The notes below the pieces were generated by a model. The model worked only from the letters and a program-made list of their open reading frames with translations. It was not told the DNA's origin and ran no database searches. A stretch of 64,000 nucleotides of DNA from Coprobacter fastidiosus. GTDB lineage: Bacteria; Bacteroidota; Bacteroidia; Bacteroidales; Coprobacteraceae. Each line of letters starts with the position of its first letter. Within the stretch, counting starts at the first letter, position 1. The stretch lies in the NCBI RefSeq assembly GCF_030296935.1, contig NZ_AP028032.1, forward strand, positions 434,001-498,000, given 5' to 3'. Position numbers and translations under genes: made by a program. Shown one piece after another: positions 54,055 through 64,000 of this stretch.

Positions 54055-56106
54055 TTATAACATTTCAACGGATCGTTTAATAAACTGACTTAAAGCTTCA
54101 CCTTTTAACATATTGTTGGATAACAGTGCCAAATCAACTAATTGACGAACCAACTTATGTTTGTTGGCATACTGTGTAAGTAGTTCGGATTCTTTTTTCC
54201 GTAAAGAGTCGACTTCTTTTTCTTTATTTCGAAGTTCTTCTTTTTCAGTAACGGGAATCTCTTCGTCTTTTTTCCCTTTCGATGCTTCCTGAAGTTTGGC
54301 GATAGCATCATTCAGTTCATTAATTTCTTTTTGTATAGGTTCTATTTCTGCATGACAGTCCTTTTCTGTTTCTTCTATTACTTTTTTAGACAAAGGATGT
54401 TCTGTATTTATTATTAAATTGAAACTGTCAGGCATCTCTCCGTAGAAATTCATTCCCGGTTGCATGGCCGACATGTCTTTCATTCGGCGCATAAACTCGT
54501 TTTGGGTTATAATGACTGGCTGAGATTGTTCTCCCAAAGCTTCAAACATCACCATAAATTCGGCTTTTTCCAAAGTCGGTATTTGAGATTTGAATACTGT
54601 GGTCATCATATTTCTTTGAGCGGCATCTAAAGAAACTTCGGTTTTGTCATTTTTCCGGACAAGATTGTCTATGATGTCACTATCAACTCTCACAAAACGG
54701 CTTTTTTCCAATTTTTGTTCAAGTAGTCCGATAAAATGAATGTCCAGTTGACCATCCATCAATAAAACATCATAGCCTTTAGATTTGGCTATCTCGATAT
54801 AGCTGTATTGTGCAACGGCATCTGTAGCGTAAATATATATCAAATTCTTGTCTTTATCCGTCTGATTCGCCTCGATCAGAGTTTTATATTCTTCGAGCGT
54901 ATAATATTTTTTGTCCGTGTCTTTTAATAAAGCGAATTTTTGTGCCCGATCATAAAATTTTTCATCAGACAGCATTCCGTATTCGATGAAGAGCTTGATA
55001 TCATCCCATTTTTCTTCGAATTGTTTTCGTTCGTTATTGAATATTTCTTGAAGTCTGTCTGCAACTTTTTTCGTGATGTAAGTGGAAATCTTCTTGACAT
55101 TAGAATCGCTTTGCAGGTAAGACCTGGAAACATTTAGTGGAATATCAGGTGAATCGATGACCCCTTGCAACAACATTAAAAAATCAGGAACGATTCCCTC
55201 TACAGAGTCGGTAACAAATACTTGGTTGGAGTAAAGCTGTATTCGGTTTTTATTTATATCGAGGTTATTCTTTATTTTGGGGAAATAAAGAATACCTGTC
55301 AGCTTGAACGGATAATCAACGTTTAGATGTATCCAAAACAAAGGCTCATCTAACGAGGGATATAAATCATGATAGAATTTACGATAGTCTTCTTCTGTCA
55401 GTTCTGTCGGTTTCTTTGTCCATGCAGGTGTCGTATCGTTTATGATTTTATCCTTATCCGTATCAACATATTTACCGTCTTTCCACTCTTGTTCTTTACC
55501 GAAAATGACCGGAACAGGAAGGAATCGGCAGTATTTCTTCAATAAAGACTCAATTTTTGAGTCTTCGAGAAATTCTTTGTTCTCATCATCAATATATAAC
55601 ACGATGTCTGTGCCGCGTTCTTTTTTGTCAATTTCAGACATTGTATATTCCGGAGAACCATCGCAGCTCCACATTACCGGTTTGGCGTTTTCTTGATAAG
55701 AAAGAGTTCTGATTTCTACTTTCTTAGCGACCATGAAAGAAGAATAAAATCCTAAACCGAAATGCCCGATAATAGCATTGGCATCATTTTTATACTTGTT
55801 CAGAAATTCTTCAGCTCCGGAAAATGCAATTTGATTGATGTATTTGTCGATCTCTTCTGCTGTCATTCCGATTCCATGATCCGATATTGTAAGAGTACCT
55901 TCTTTTTTGTCGATAGATACTTTCACGTTCATTTCGCCTAATTCTCCTTTAAAATCTCCGAAAGAAGATAAGGTCTTTAATTTTTGAGTTGCATCTACTG
56001 CATTCGAAACGAGTTCACGTAAAAAAATCTCGTGATCACTGTACAAGAACTTTTTAATAATGGGGAAGATATTATCCGTTGTGACCCCGATAGTTCCTTT
56101 TTGCAT
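54055..56106 (-). CDS. htpG: Chaperone HtpG (Hsp90)
   Basis: 683 residues. The GHKL ATPase domain shows FLRELVSNAVDATQKL, DHGIGMT and IGHFGLGFYSSFMVA. The middle domain has the catalytic arginine in LNVSRSYLQSD. The C-terminal dimer domain includes a Glu/Lys-rich stretch near 590-650. It is an ATP-driven cytosolic chaperone. It sits next to clpC on the same strand but is separated from it by a terminator, so the pair is independently transcribed and forms a stress-protein block. Confidence 0.97.
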   Translation of the reverse strand: MQKGTIGVTTDNIFPIIKKFLYSDHEIFLRELVSNAVDATQKLKTLSSFGDFKGELGEMNVKVSIDKKEGTLTISDHGIGMTAEEIDKYINQIAFSGAEEFLNKYKNDANAIIGHFGLGFYSSFMVAKKVEIRTLSYQENAKPVMWSCDGSPEYTMSEIDKKERGTDIVLYIDDENKEFLEDSKIESLLKKYCRFLPVPVIFGKEQEWKDGKYVDTDKDKIINDTTPAWTKKPTELTEEDYRKFYHDLYPSLDEPLFWIHLNVDYPFKLTGILYFPKIKNNLDINKNRIQLYSNQVFVTDSVEGIVPDFLMLLQGVIDSPDIPLNVSRSYLQSDSNVKKISTYITKKVADRLQEIFNNERKQFEEKWDDIKLFIEYGMLSDEKFYDRAQKFALLKDTDKKYYTLEEYKTLIEANQTDKDKNLIYIYATDAVAQYSYIEIAKSKGYDVLLMDGQLDIHFIGLLEQKLEKSRFVRVDSDIIDNLVRKNDKTEVSLDAAQRNMMTTVFKSQIPTLEKAEFMVMFEALGEQSQPVIITQNEFMRRMKDMSAMQPGMNFYGEMPDSFNLIINTEHPLSKKVIEETEKDCHAEIEPIQKEINELNDAIAKLQEASKGKKDEEIPVTEKEELRNKEKEVDSLRKKESELLTQYANKHKLVRQLVDLALLSNNMLKGEALSQFIKRSVEML

Positions 56107-56161
56107 AGCTATATTATTTTTTAAAGTTAAATTTTATCACAATCGTTTGTAGAAAAACAAA

Positions 56162-56193
56162 AAAAATGCCAGACCAACCGGTCTGACATTTTG
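56162..56193 (-). terminator. Terminator of clpC
   Basis: A stem with CAGACC paired to GGTCTG and outer AAAATG/CATTTT has one mismatch. On the minus strand it is followed by a long T-run. Confidence 0.8.
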
Positions 56194-56213
56194 ACTTATT
56201 CATTATTATTTTG

Positions 56214-58739
56214 TCATTCTTTGTCGCTATGTACAGAAGAAACGATCTTTTCTTCTTGCTTATCATAATCGATGATTATTGTGTCTCCTTCTTTTATTGA
56301 ATCTCGTATTATCAACTCTGCAATCTCATCTTCCAAGTATTTTTGTATCGCTCTTTTTAAAGGGCGAGCTCCAAACTGAATATCATACCCCTTAGAGGCT
56401 ACGAATTCTTTTGCCGCATCGGTCAACGTGAATTTATAGCCCAATGCTTGCATTCTTTGATAAAATCCTTTTAATTCGAGATCGATGATCTTATAGATTG
56501 CTTCTTTGTCGAGTTGGTCAAACATGATTATATCATCGACACGGTTCAGAAATTCCGGAGAAAACGCCTTGTTCAAAGCTTTTTGTATAATACTTCTCGA
56601 AAATTCTTTATCCTCTAATGAAGCAGATGTAGAGAAACCGACACCTCGTCCGAAGTCCTTCAGTTGACGAGTTCCTATGTTGGAAGTCATGATAAGAATC
56701 GTATTTTTGAAATCGACTTTCCTTCCTAAACTATCTGTCAATCGTCCTTCATCCATTACTTGCAGCAGTAAATTGAATACGTCGGGATGAGCTTTTTCTA
56801 ACTCGTCTAATAAAATTACAGAATAAGGTTTCCGTCTGACTTTCTCTGTTAATTGTCCTCCTTCTTCGTATCCTACATATCCGGGAGGTGCGCCTATTAA
56901 TCTGGATACACTGAATTTTTCCATGTATTCGCTCATGTCTACTCGAATCAGAGCATCTTTAGAGTCGAACAGATATTCTGCCAGTATTTTTGCCAGATGA
57001 GTTTTCCCTACACCCGTAGGACCTAAGAACATGAATGTCCCGATCGGTTTATTGGGATCTTTCAGTCCAACTCGGTTTCTTCGGATAGCTTTTACTATTT
57101 TATCTACAGCATTGTCCTGTCCTATGATAGCTTGGCGTAAAGTATCACCCATGTGTAATAACTTGGTGCTTTCTGCACTGGCAATTCGCTGTACCGGTAT
57201 TCCTGACATCATTGCAACTACTTCTGCTATTTTTTCTTCGTCTACGATTTCTCGATGCTCTTGGAGTTCTTCTTCCCATTTTTGCTTGGCAGTTTCCAGT
57301 TGAGCCTGAATATCTTTTTCTTTGTCCCTAAAACTTGCCGCTAATTCATAATTTTGGGATTTTACGGCTTTTATTTTTTCTTCCCGTATCGTTTCTATTT
57401 GAGCTTCGAGTGTCTCTATTTCTTTAGGTACTACGATATTTGATATATGTACACGCGAACCCGCTTCATCCATTGCATCTATGGCCTTATCCGGAAAATT
57501 ACGATCACTGATATAACGTTCGGTCAGTTTTACGCAAGCTTTTAATGCTTCCGGTGTGTAGGAGACATTATGGTGGTCTTCATAACGGCCTTTAATGTTA
57601 TTTAATATTTGTAATGTCTCTTCTGGCGTCGTCGGATCTACCATTATCTTTTGGAATCTCCGTTCCAATGCACCGTCTTTTTCTATACTTTTTCGGTATT
57701 CATCTAATGTCGTAGCTCCTATGCATTGAATTTCGCCCCGAGCTAAAGCCGGTTTTAACATATTTGCCGCATCCAAAGTTCCGGTTGCGCCACCAGCACC
57801 TACAATAGTATGAATTTCGTCTATAAAAAGTATTATATCCGGATTCTTTGTCAGTTCGTTCAATATAGCTTTAATACGTTCTTCAAATTGTCCGCGATAT
57901 TTAGTCCCTGCAACAATAGAGGCCATGTCCAAAGATATAACCCGTTTATCGAATAAAACACGAGATACTTTTCTTTGGATAATACGTAAAGCCAAACCTT
58001 CTACGATAGCAGATTTGCCGACCCCCGGTTCTCCTATCAATACAGGATTATTTTTTTTGCGCCGACTTAAGACCTGAGCTAACCTTTCGATTTCCTTCTC
58101 ACGGCCGACAACCGGATCTAATCGGTTTTCTTCTGCTGCTTTTGTCATGTCAGTACCGAAATTATCGAGAACCGGTGTATCAGCAGATGTTTTTCCGGGA
58201 GAAGTTGTCGCTTTTTGCTGTTCGTTTTTATATCGTTTTTCTTCTTCGAATTCATCATCGTCATCATCTGCAAATTCAGCTCCCATTAATGGCGTGTCAG
58301 ATAAAGGCTTGGCCATTTTAAAATATTCCATAACTTCCTGATATGTCACATCACAATCTTTTAGGGAACGTGTAGCCGGCGTATCGGGATCTTTTAGTAT
58401 TGCTAATAAAAGGTGTTCGGTATCCGTTGTGTCACTCTTTAAAATTCGAGCCTCCAAGATGCTCATTTTTAATACTTTGTCCGTGCTTTTGCTGATTGTA
58501 ATCTCATCTCCGGCATTAATATGATCGTTTGATAATCTTAAATCTTTTTCAACGGAAGCTTTCAGCTCGGTCAATTGGACTCCGAGATGCCGCAAAGCCT
58601 CTATGGCTTTTCCAGAACCGTCTCTCAGGATTCCCAGCAAAAGGTGTTCCGGACCGATATATGAGTTTTGTAAGCGTTCGGCTTCTTCTCGGCTATATCC
58701 AAGAACATCTTTAACTCTTTGTGAAAAGTTTCTTTCCAT
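56214..58739 (-). CDS. clpC: ATP-dependent Clp protease ATP-binding subunit ClpC
   Basis: 841 residues from ATG 58739, where MERNFSQRVKDVL begins the family. An upstream ATG at 58784 lies in the -7 box and is rejected. Two Clp-N repeats at residues ~5-145 are followed by an acidic linker. AAA-1 has Walker A GEPGVGKSAIV, the UVR-like helix is NYELAASFRDKEKDI and AAA-2 has GPTGVGKTHLA. The UVR-like middle region is why I call it ClpC rather than ClpB or ClpA. It unfolds proteins for ClpP. A -7 box lies at 58782-58789. Confidence 0.94.
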   Translation of the reverse strand: MERNFSQRVKDVLGYSREEAERLQNSYIGPEHLLLGILRDGSGKAIEALRHLGVQLTELKASVEKDLRLSNDHINAGDEITISKSTDKVLKMSILEARILKSDTTDTEHLLLAILKDPDTPATRSLKDCDVTYQEVMEYFKMAKPLSDTPLMGAEFADDDDDEFEEEKRYKNEQQKATTSPGKTSADTPVLDNFGTDMTKAAEENRLDPVVGREKEIERLAQVLSRRKKNNPVLIGEPGVGKSAIVEGLALRIIQRKVSRVLFDKRVISLDMASIVAGTKYRGQFEERIKAILNELTKNPDIILFIDEIHTIVGAGGATGTLDAANMLKPALARGEIQCIGATTLDEYRKSIEKDGALERRFQKIMVDPTTPEETLQILNNIKGRYEDHHNVSYTPEALKACVKLTERYISDRNFPDKAIDAMDEAGSRVHISNIVVPKEIETLEAQIETIREEKIKAVKSQNYELAASFRDKEKDIQAQLETAKQKWEEELQEHREIVDEEKIAEVVAMMSGIPVQRIASAESTKLLHMGDTLRQAIIGQDNAVDKIVKAIRRNRVGLKDPNKPIGTFMFLGPTGVGKTHLAKILAEYLFDSKDALIRVDMSEYMEKFSVSRLIGAPPGYVGYEEGGQLTEKVRRKPYSVILLDELEKAHPDVFNLLLQVMDEGRLTDSLGRKVDFKNTILIMTSNIGTRQLKDFGRGVGFSTSASLEDKEFSRSIIQKALNKAFSPEFLNRVDDIIMFDQLDKEAIYKIIDLELKGFYQRMQALGYKFTLTDAAKEFVASKGYDIQFGARPLKRAIQKYLEDEIAELIIRDSIKEGDTIIIDYDKQEEKIVSSVHSDKE

Positions 58740-58781
58740 GTAGTTGATCTTCCTTTCTTCTTTATTCGGTAATTTACAATA

Positions 58782-58789
58782 CAAATATA
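58782..58789 (-). promoter_or_regulatory. Candidate -7 box for clpC
   Basis: Minus strand TATATTTG, 42 bases upstream of the chosen start. The rest of the 308-base gap to gyrA (58740-59047) is AT-rich with another possible -7 (TATTTTTG, 58860-58867) on the plus strand, about 180 bases before gyrA. No gene is seen there. Confidence 0.55.
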
Positions 58790-59047
58790 AAATGAATATG
58801 TGTAAACCTTGTTTTCGTACAACATATATTATAGGTATTTAATACAAATAGTATGCCATTATTTTTGATTTTTGATACGCTTGAAATTATCGAGGAAATC
58901 ATGAACGAAAAGATCTGTCCTAAAATTGTGAAATTAGAAATCTTCTTGTATTATTTCCGGTTGAAAAAATTTTTCTAATCGGGAAGAATGTTGTAATTTA
59001 GTGCAGTTTTTTCAAAACAAGTAAATGTATTAACCAATCTTTTAAAA

Positions 59048-61579
59048 ATGATTGACCAGGAGGATAGAATTTTAAAAATTAACATTGAGAACGAGATGAA
59101 AAAATCATATATCGATTATTCGATGTCTGTGATTGTCGCTCGTGCTCTTCCCGATGTGAGAGATGGTTTCAAACCTGTACACCGTCGTGTACTGTTCGGA
59201 ATGAACGAACTCGGGAATACATCTAATAAACCGTATAAGAAATCTGCCAGAATCGTTGGTGAAGTATTAGGGAAATACCACCCTCATGGCGATTCTTCTG
59301 TATATTTTGCAATGGTACGTATGGCTCAGGAATGGTCTTTACGTTATCCATTGGTGGATGGGCAGGGTAACTTCGGATCGGTAGATGGAGATAGCCCGGC
59401 TGCCATGCGTTACACGGAGGCCCGATTATCAAGATTAGCCGAAGAAATGTTGCGTGATATAGATAAAGAAACCGTTGATTTCCAAAACAATTTTGATGAT
59501 ACATTAAAAGAACCTCAGGTTTTGCCGACGCGGATTCCTAATTTGTTGATAAATGGAGCATCCGGTATTGCAGTAGGTATGGCTACCAATATGCCTCCGC
59601 ATAATCTGACAGAAGCCATTAATGCGACTATCGCATTAATAGACAATCGGGAAATGGAAATTGCAGATTTGATGCACTATATCAAAGCTCCCGATTTCCC
59701 TACTGGCGGATATATATATGGTTATTCTGGAGTAAAAGAAGCCTTTGAGACCGGACGGGGGCGTATCGTTATCCGTGCCAAGGCAGAGATTGAAACGGAG
59801 GGAAATAAAGAGAAAATTGTTGTTACCGAAATTCCTTATTTGGTCAATAAAGCGGAGTTAATTAAGAATATTGCCGATCTCGTAGAAGAAAAACGATTGG
59901 ATGGCATATCTAATATTAATGACGAGTCTGACCGAGCAGGAATGCGTATCGTCATCGATATCAAGAAAGATGCTAATTCGAGCGTTGTACTTAACAAATT
60001 GTATAAGCTTACTGCATTACAATCTTCGTTCAGTGTCAATAATATCGCATTGGTAAACGGACGTCCACAAGTGCTTAATTTGAAGCAGTTGATAGAAGCG
60101 TTCATCGATCATCGTCATGAAGTTGTTGTTCGTCGTACGCAGTTCGAATTGAGAGAAGCCGAGAAAAAAGCTCATATTCTTGAAGGACTCATTATTGCTT
60201 GTGATCATATAGACGAAGTAATTCAAATTATACGTTCTTCAAAAAGTCCGGATGAAGCTCGCGAACGTTTAATCGAACGTTTTGGTCTTACGGATGCGCA
60301 GTCAAGAGCTATCGTGGATATGCGCTTGCGCCAATTGACAGGTTTGGAACAAGATAAACTTCGTGAAGAATATAAAGCTCTTATGGAGTTAATAGCCTAT
60401 TACAATCGTATCTTGTCTGATGATTCTGTCTGTATGCAGGTTGTAAAAGATGAATTGGTAGAGATTAAAGAAAAATATGGGGATGACCGGAAAACGGAAA
60501 TCATCTATGCTTCGGAAGAATTTAATGCAGAAGATTTCTATGCCGATGACGAAATGATTATTACCATTTCTCACTTAGGGTATATTAAGCGGACTCCTCT
60601 TTCGGAGTTTCGTGCTCAAAATAGGGGAGGAGTCGGAGCAAAAGGAAGTGAAACGAGGGAAGAAGACTTTATAGAATATATTTATCCGGCTTCGATGCAT
60701 AACTATATGCTTTTCTTTACACAGAAAGGGAAGTGTTATTGGTTAAAAGTATATGAGATTCCGGAGGGCGCTAAGAATTCTAAAGGCCGTGCTATTCAAA
60801 ATATGTTGAATATTGATGCCGATGATAAAGTTAATGCCTTTATACGGGTTAAGCAATTGCAAGATCCCGAATACAATATGTCTCATAATTTATTGTTCTG
60901 CACACGTAAAGGTGTGATCAAGAAAACGAAGCTTGAAGCATATTCTCGGCCTCGTCAAAATGGTGTGAATGCAATTACCATACGGGAAGATGATCAAGTA
61001 ATCCAAGTTCGTCTAACGACAGGTGACAGCCAAATTATTATGGCGAATAAACATGGTCGTGCCATTCGTTTCCATGAAAGTACGGTTAGAGAAATGGGGC
61101 GTACAGCAACCGGGGTTCGTGGTATGACGCTTGACGAAACAGGAGATGACGAAGTAATCGGAATGATTTGTATCAAAGATCCGGAAAAAGAAACTGTAAT
61201 GGTCGTTTCCGAACAAGGATATGGTAAACGCTCTGAAATAGAAGATTATCGTATTACTAACCGTGGCGGTAAAGGCGTGAAGACTTTGAATATTACAGAA
61301 AAAACCGGGAATTTGGTTGCGATCAAGAGTGTTACCGATGAAAATGACTTGGTTATTATCAATAAATCGGGGATTACTTTACGAATGAAAGTTGCTGATG
61401 TCAGGATTATGGGGCGTGCAACGCAAGGAGTTCGGCTGATTAATCTTGAAAAGCGAAATGATGAAATTGCATCTGTATGTAAAGTTTTGTCAGAAACTGA
61501 ATCGGATTCTTCTAATTCAGAAAATATAGATTCGGCATCTGAAATAAATGAAGCTGAGGCTTCGGAAACAACAGAATAA
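59048..61579 (+). CDS. gyrA: DNA gyrase subunit A
   Basis: 843 residues. The quinolone region [17 protein letters not shown] keeps the Ser at the E. coli 83 position; Phe at position 87 is, as I recall, normal in Bacteroides. The catalytic tyrosine is in [14 protein letters not shown] near residue 120. The coiled-coil gate and the six-bladed C-terminal domain follow, with the GyrA-box-like [10 protein letters not shown] near 520. The end is an acidic Ser/Glu tail. With GyrB it introduces negative supercoils. The TPR gene starts 36 bases later on the same strand. Confidence 0.96.
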   Translation: MIDQEDRILKINIENEMKKSYIDYSMSVIVARALPDVRDGFKPVHRRVLFGMNELGNTSNKPYKKSARIVGEVLGKYHPHGDSSVYFAMVRMAQEWSLRYPLVDGQGNFGSVDGDSPAAMRYTEARLSRLAEEMLRDIDKETVDFQNNFDDTLKEPQVLPTRIPNLLINGASGIAVGMATNMPPHNLTEAINATIALIDNREMEIADLMHYIKAPDFPTGGYIYGYSGVKEAFETGRGRIVIRAKAEIETEGNKEKIVVTEIPYLVNKAELIKNIADLVEEKRLDGISNINDESDRAGMRIVIDIKKDANSSVVLNKLYKLTALQSSFSVNNIALVNGRPQVLNLKQLIEAFIDHRHEVVVRRTQFELREAEKKAHILEGLIIACDHIDEVIQIIRSSKSPDEARERLIERFGLTDAQSRAIVDMRLRQLTGLEQDKLREEYKALMELIAYYNRILSDDSVCMQVVKDELVEIKEKYGDDRKTEIIYASEEFNAEDFYADDEMIITISHLGYIKRTPLSEFRAQNRGGVGAKGSETREEDFIEYIYPASMHNYMLFFTQKGKCYWLKVYEIPEGAKNSKGRAIQNMLNIDADDKVNAFIRVKQLQDPEYNMSHNLLFCTRKGVIKKTKLEAYSRPRQNGVNAITIREDDQVIQVRLTTGDSQIIMANKHGRAIRFHESTVREMGRTATGVRGMTLDETGDDEVIGMICIKDPEKETVMVVSEQGYGKRSEIEDYRITNRGGKGVKTLNITEKTGNLVAIKSVTDENDLVIINKSGITLRMKVADVRIMGRATQGVRLINLEKRNDEIASVCKVLSETESDSSNSENIDSASEINEAEASETTE

Positions 61580-61615
61580 ATTAATTTATACTTCTAATCC
61601 TAAAACGTGAAAAAA

Positions 61616-62858
61616 ATGAAAAAGGTTCTATTGACAGCAGGTATATGTCTATTTGCCGGAAGCGTTTTTGCTCAAATGAAGAATGTGAATGCGGCATTTA
61701 ATGAAGCAAAGATGCCAAAACCTAATTTTGGCGAGGCTCGTAAGTCCATTAATGAAGCTTTAAAGAATCCGGATACTAAGGATCTTGCAAAGACTTGGTA
61801 TGTGGCAGGTTTTATTGAAAATAAGAGTTTTGAAAGCGATTACAATAAGACTCTTATAAAACAAAGTGTAAATGAGAAAAATATGTATAACGCTTTGTTG
61901 GATTCTTATGAAAAATATTTGGTAGCGGCAAAGTTGGATACGATGCCGAATGAAAAAGGGAAAGTGAAATCTAAATATCTGAAAGATATCAAGAATACGA
62001 TTAAGAACAATCAACCTCATTTCTGGAGTGCCGGAGCTTATTTTTATAATGAAAAAGATTATAAAAAGGCTTATAAAATGTGGGAGATATATCAAGATAT
62101 TCCCAAGTTGAATTTCATGGCCAAAGAAACTCTGAATGCAACGGACAGTTCCTATATGCAGATCAGATACTATGCTGCTTTAGCAGCTTTTCAAACAAAA
62201 GATAATAAGTTGGCGATTAAAGCATTGAATGAAGCTAAAAAAGACAACTATGAAATTCAGGATATTTATTATTATTTAGTTTATGCATATAGTCAAGAAA
62301 AAGATACTGTAAACCAGTTTAATACATTGAAGGAGGCTGTCGAGGTTTTAGGTGAGAAGGCAAATGATCCTAAATATCAGTTTATGTCTCAATTGATTAA
62401 CTTATGTATTTATACGGGAAAAGGTGATGATGCGATAGCTTATTTGAAAAAAGCGTTGGAAGCTGATCCTAACATTGCTGAGTATTGGAAAGTTTTGGCT
62501 GTTCTATATTATGAAAATAAGAAAGATGAAGCAAATGCAGTGCAATGTTTAGAAAAAGCAATATCTGTAAAACCAGATTATGCCGAGGCTTATGGAGAGA
62601 TGGGACGTATTTATTTTAATAAGGCTGTAACGGCAAGTAATGAAGCCAGCTTGATTAAAAATGATGCAGAATATCAGAAAGTAAGGGATGAAGTTGTGCT
62701 GGTTGCATATAAAAAAGCTCTTCCATGATCATGAAAAAGCTCATTCGATGAAACCTGATGAAAACGAATATATGATTGCATTAAGAGGCATATATTATAA
62801 TTTGGGTGATGAAGCTAATTTAAAGAAAATAGAAGCTGAAATGAATGCATCTGAATAA
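61616..62858 (+). pseudogene. Secreted TPR protein with a frameshift near the C-terminus
   Basis: From ATG 61616 (a GTG at 61607 is also in frame) there is a signal peptide ending VFAQ. A row of TPR-like helices follows to residue ~370: DDAIAYLKKALEADPNIAEYW and NAVQCLEKAISVKPDYAEAYG are canonical TPRs. The frame stops at 62726-62728 just after VAYKKALP. One base over, it continues as DHEKAHSMKPDENEYMIALRG to a stop at 62856-62858, finishing the last TPR. One extra base near 62723-62726 explains it. Only ~45 residues are displaced, so the shortened protein may still fold. It could be a sequencing error. Probably periplasmic; partners unknown. Confidence 0.75.
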
Positions 62859-62876
62859 AAATAATAAGTCATTGAC

Positions 62877-62916
62877 AAAAGAGCGGAGACAGAATGTGAT
62901 CTGTCCCCGCTCTTTT
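62877..62916. terminator. Shared terminator, TPR gene / bioD
   Basis: AAAAGAGCGG pairs with CCGCTCTTTT (62877-62886 with 62907-62916), extended by GACAG/CTGTC inside. It is symmetric and lies between convergent genes. Confidence 0.88.
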
Positions 62917-62917
62917 A

Positions 62918-63559
62918 TTATATAGTAACCTCCGGCATTTGTATTAGAAAAGCTTCGGGAAAATTTTTGCGTATATATTGATCTATTATTTTTAAAGAGT
63001 CTTGAACAATGACTTCATCCGTATAGGGAGAGAGGTTGTATATAACAGAATATAATTTCAAATTTCTATTTTTAATAGCTTCAAGACTTAAGAGTGTATG
63101 GTTTATGCTTCCTAATCTACCGGAAGTCACTAATATTATGGGATAATTTTGTTGGGATATGTAATCGATCGTCAGTAAATCGGGAGTAAGGGGGACCATG
63201 AGCCCTCCTGCACCTTCTAACAGAACTACATCATATCTTTCCTTTAAAATTTTACTTGACAAGGTTATTGCATCAATATCCAATTCTTTTTTGTCAATCT
63301 TTGCTGCAAGATGGGGCGATGAAGGATAACTGAAGATTACTGGTGCTGTCAATTTTGAAATATCTTCCGGAAACATATTGATTTTCATTATTTTTCTATG
63401 AAGTTCAATATCCTCTGAGTATTCTTTGTTTCCTGTTTGTACCAATTTTTGTGTGATGACTTTTACATTCTGGTTTAGCAGTTGTCCGGCAAGCCATCCG
63501 GTTGCTATTGATTTTCCGATGTTCGTATCGATACCGCTAATAAAATAAATTCCTTTCAT
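62918..63559 (-). CDS. bioD: Dethiobiotin synthase
   Basis: 213 residues. The P-loop SGIDTNIGKSIATG lies near residues 8-21, EGAGGLMVPL near 114-124 binds substrate and metal, and VTSGRLGSINHTLL near 144 fits the BioD family. It closes the ureido ring of dethiobiotin from diaminopelargonate, CO2 and ATP, the step before BioB. Its ATG overlaps the bioC stop by four bases (ATGA), so bioC and bioD are coupled, as in the Bacteroidota biotin operon. Confidence 0.95.
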   Translation of the reverse strand: MKGIYFISGIDTNIGKSIATGWLAGQLLNQNVKVITQKLVQTGNKEYSEDIELHRKIMKINMFPEDISKLTAPVIFSYPSSPHLAAKIDKKELDIDAITLSSKILKERYDVVLLEGAGGLMVPLTPDLLTIDYISQQNYPIILVTSGRLGSINHTLLSLEAIKNRNLKLYSVIYNLSPYTDEVIVQDSLKIIDQYIRKNFPEAFLIQMPEVTI

Positions 63560-64000
63560 GATTTCTGTTTTTTTGATGCAATTATATAGATCGGGTGATA
63601 TGTTAACGAAACTCCGTAGTCTGATTTGAACAGCTTATTGTATTGATTCGTAAAATACAATAAATCAGATTTTGTCCATTTTTCTGAGGTGATACCATTG
63701 ACGCCTGAACGTTTTAAATGCAATAGTACATCTTTAGGTGATGGAAAATAAACAGTTTTGATCTCTTCTTTCATTTTGATAATCTGAAATGAAGAAGAAA
63801 TAATATGCTCTAAATCTGGTTCTGTAAAGTAAGATAAGCCGATGTCGGTAATTTGTTTTATTTCTGTGAGGTTTTTCTCTCCGAATGTCGAAATCGCTAC
63901 AAGCCCTTTCTCTGAAAGAGTACGGTTCATTTTTTCTGAAAATAATGGAAGATTCTCCAGCCATTGTATAGCAGATGATCCGGCTATCAGATCGTATTTA
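63556..64000 (-). CDS. bioC: Malonyl-ACP O-methyltransferase, C-terminal part (cut by window edge)
   Basis: The frame is open to the right edge, beyond the ATG at 63930. Upstream residues YDLIAGSSAIQWLENLPLF are the post-methyltransferase-motif region of BioC. Later SEKGLVAISTFGEKNLTEI and the ending DYGVSLTYHPIYIIASKK match BioC of this group. The SAM-binding N-terminus is outside the window. It methylates malonyl-ACP to disguise it for the fatty acid cycle in pimelate synthesis. bioG and bioF are expected further right; that is inference. A competing open frame at 63734-63964 is a shadow. Confidence 0.9.
   Translation of the reverse strand, partial: KYDLIAGSSAIQWLENLPLFSEKMNRTLSEKGLVAISTFGEKNLTEIKQITDIGLSYFTEPDLEHIISSSFQIIKMKEEIKTVYFPSPKDVLLHLKRSGVNGITSEKWTKSDLLYFTNQYNKLFKSDYGVSLTYHPIYIIASKKQKS

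Noticed and set aside
59288-59340. Phe instead of Asp at the E. coli 87 position of the GyrA quinolone region
   Set aside because: As far as I recall this residue is normal in Bacteroides GyrA; Ser at 83 is intact, so it is not evidence of acquired resistance.
63734-63964. Second open frame overlapping bioC on the same strand
   Set aside because: The bioC frame continues to the window edge with clear family sequence; this one is a shadow, rich in Arg and Phe without any motif.
1-64000. tRNA, rRNA or CRISPR arrays
   Set aside because: No GGTTCGA-type T-arm in a tRNA context, no rRNA-like sequence and no regularly spaced repeats were seen.

Overview
The window reads as chromosomal DNA of a low-GC member of the Bacteroidales (Bacteroidota). 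The evidence is the gene families: a RND efflux operon with a PG0541-type accessory protein, Rho with a very long charged N-terminal insertion, a PAP2 phosphatase fused to a barrel-like domain, and a S9B dipeptidyl peptidase. Further evidence is the recurring Bacteroidota -7 promoter motif TAnnTTTG and the strong hairpin terminators with few Shine-Dalgarno sites. The AT-rich backbone suggests something Coprobacter- or Dysgonomonas-like rather than Bacteroides, but that is a guess. I saw no rRNA, tRNA or CRISPR array.

Layout. 1-2.0 kb: lysine pathway (end of lysC, then lysA). 2.0-4.3 kb: malic enzyme on the minus strand. 4.6-11.9 kb: TetR-led tripartite RND efflux operon (outer membrane factor, lipoprotein adaptor, pump, PG0541 protein, frame-broken membrane protein). 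11.9-27.1 kb: housekeeping genes (nadE, dipeptidyl peptidase, inactive-looking membrane Nudix protein coupled to miaA, PAP2 protein, gpmA, ybaK, nth, pheS, tilS, rho). 27.4-34.3 kb: accessory island. It holds a visibly more GC-rich minus-strand cluster (flavodoxin pseudogene, lipoprotein hydrolase, Tat-exported aldo/keto reductase, secreted carboxymuconolactone decarboxylase-hydrolase fusion), a divergent AraC regulator, and decayed EamA transporter and tyrosine recombinase genes. 34.4-45.5 kb: cell envelope and membrane genes (NlpC/P60, DUF308, lipid kinase, two GT-C-like membrane proteins, a TlpA-like orphan, GtrA, TRIC family) plus a Nudix hydrolase and topB. 45.5-49.6 kb: second accessory segment, with a decayed peptide gene, a small membrane protein and a membrane-anchored helicase IV-like protein, in a stretch where I find no CCGG. 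49.6-52.8 kb: glycosidase-like lipidless secreted protein, manA and an NlpE-like lipoprotein. 53-64 kb: aldo/keto reductase, chaperones htpG and clpC, gyrA, a frame-broken TPR protein, then bioD and the end of bioC.

The core genes sit in short operons closed by hairpins, several of which serve two convergent genes. Each accessory segment shows decay (stops, frameshifts, truncation) next to intact genes. The best candidates for something new are the inactive membrane Nudix protein coupled to miaA, the membrane-anchored helicase IV with its 77-residue membrane partner, and the exported redox/hydrolase cluster under AraC control.
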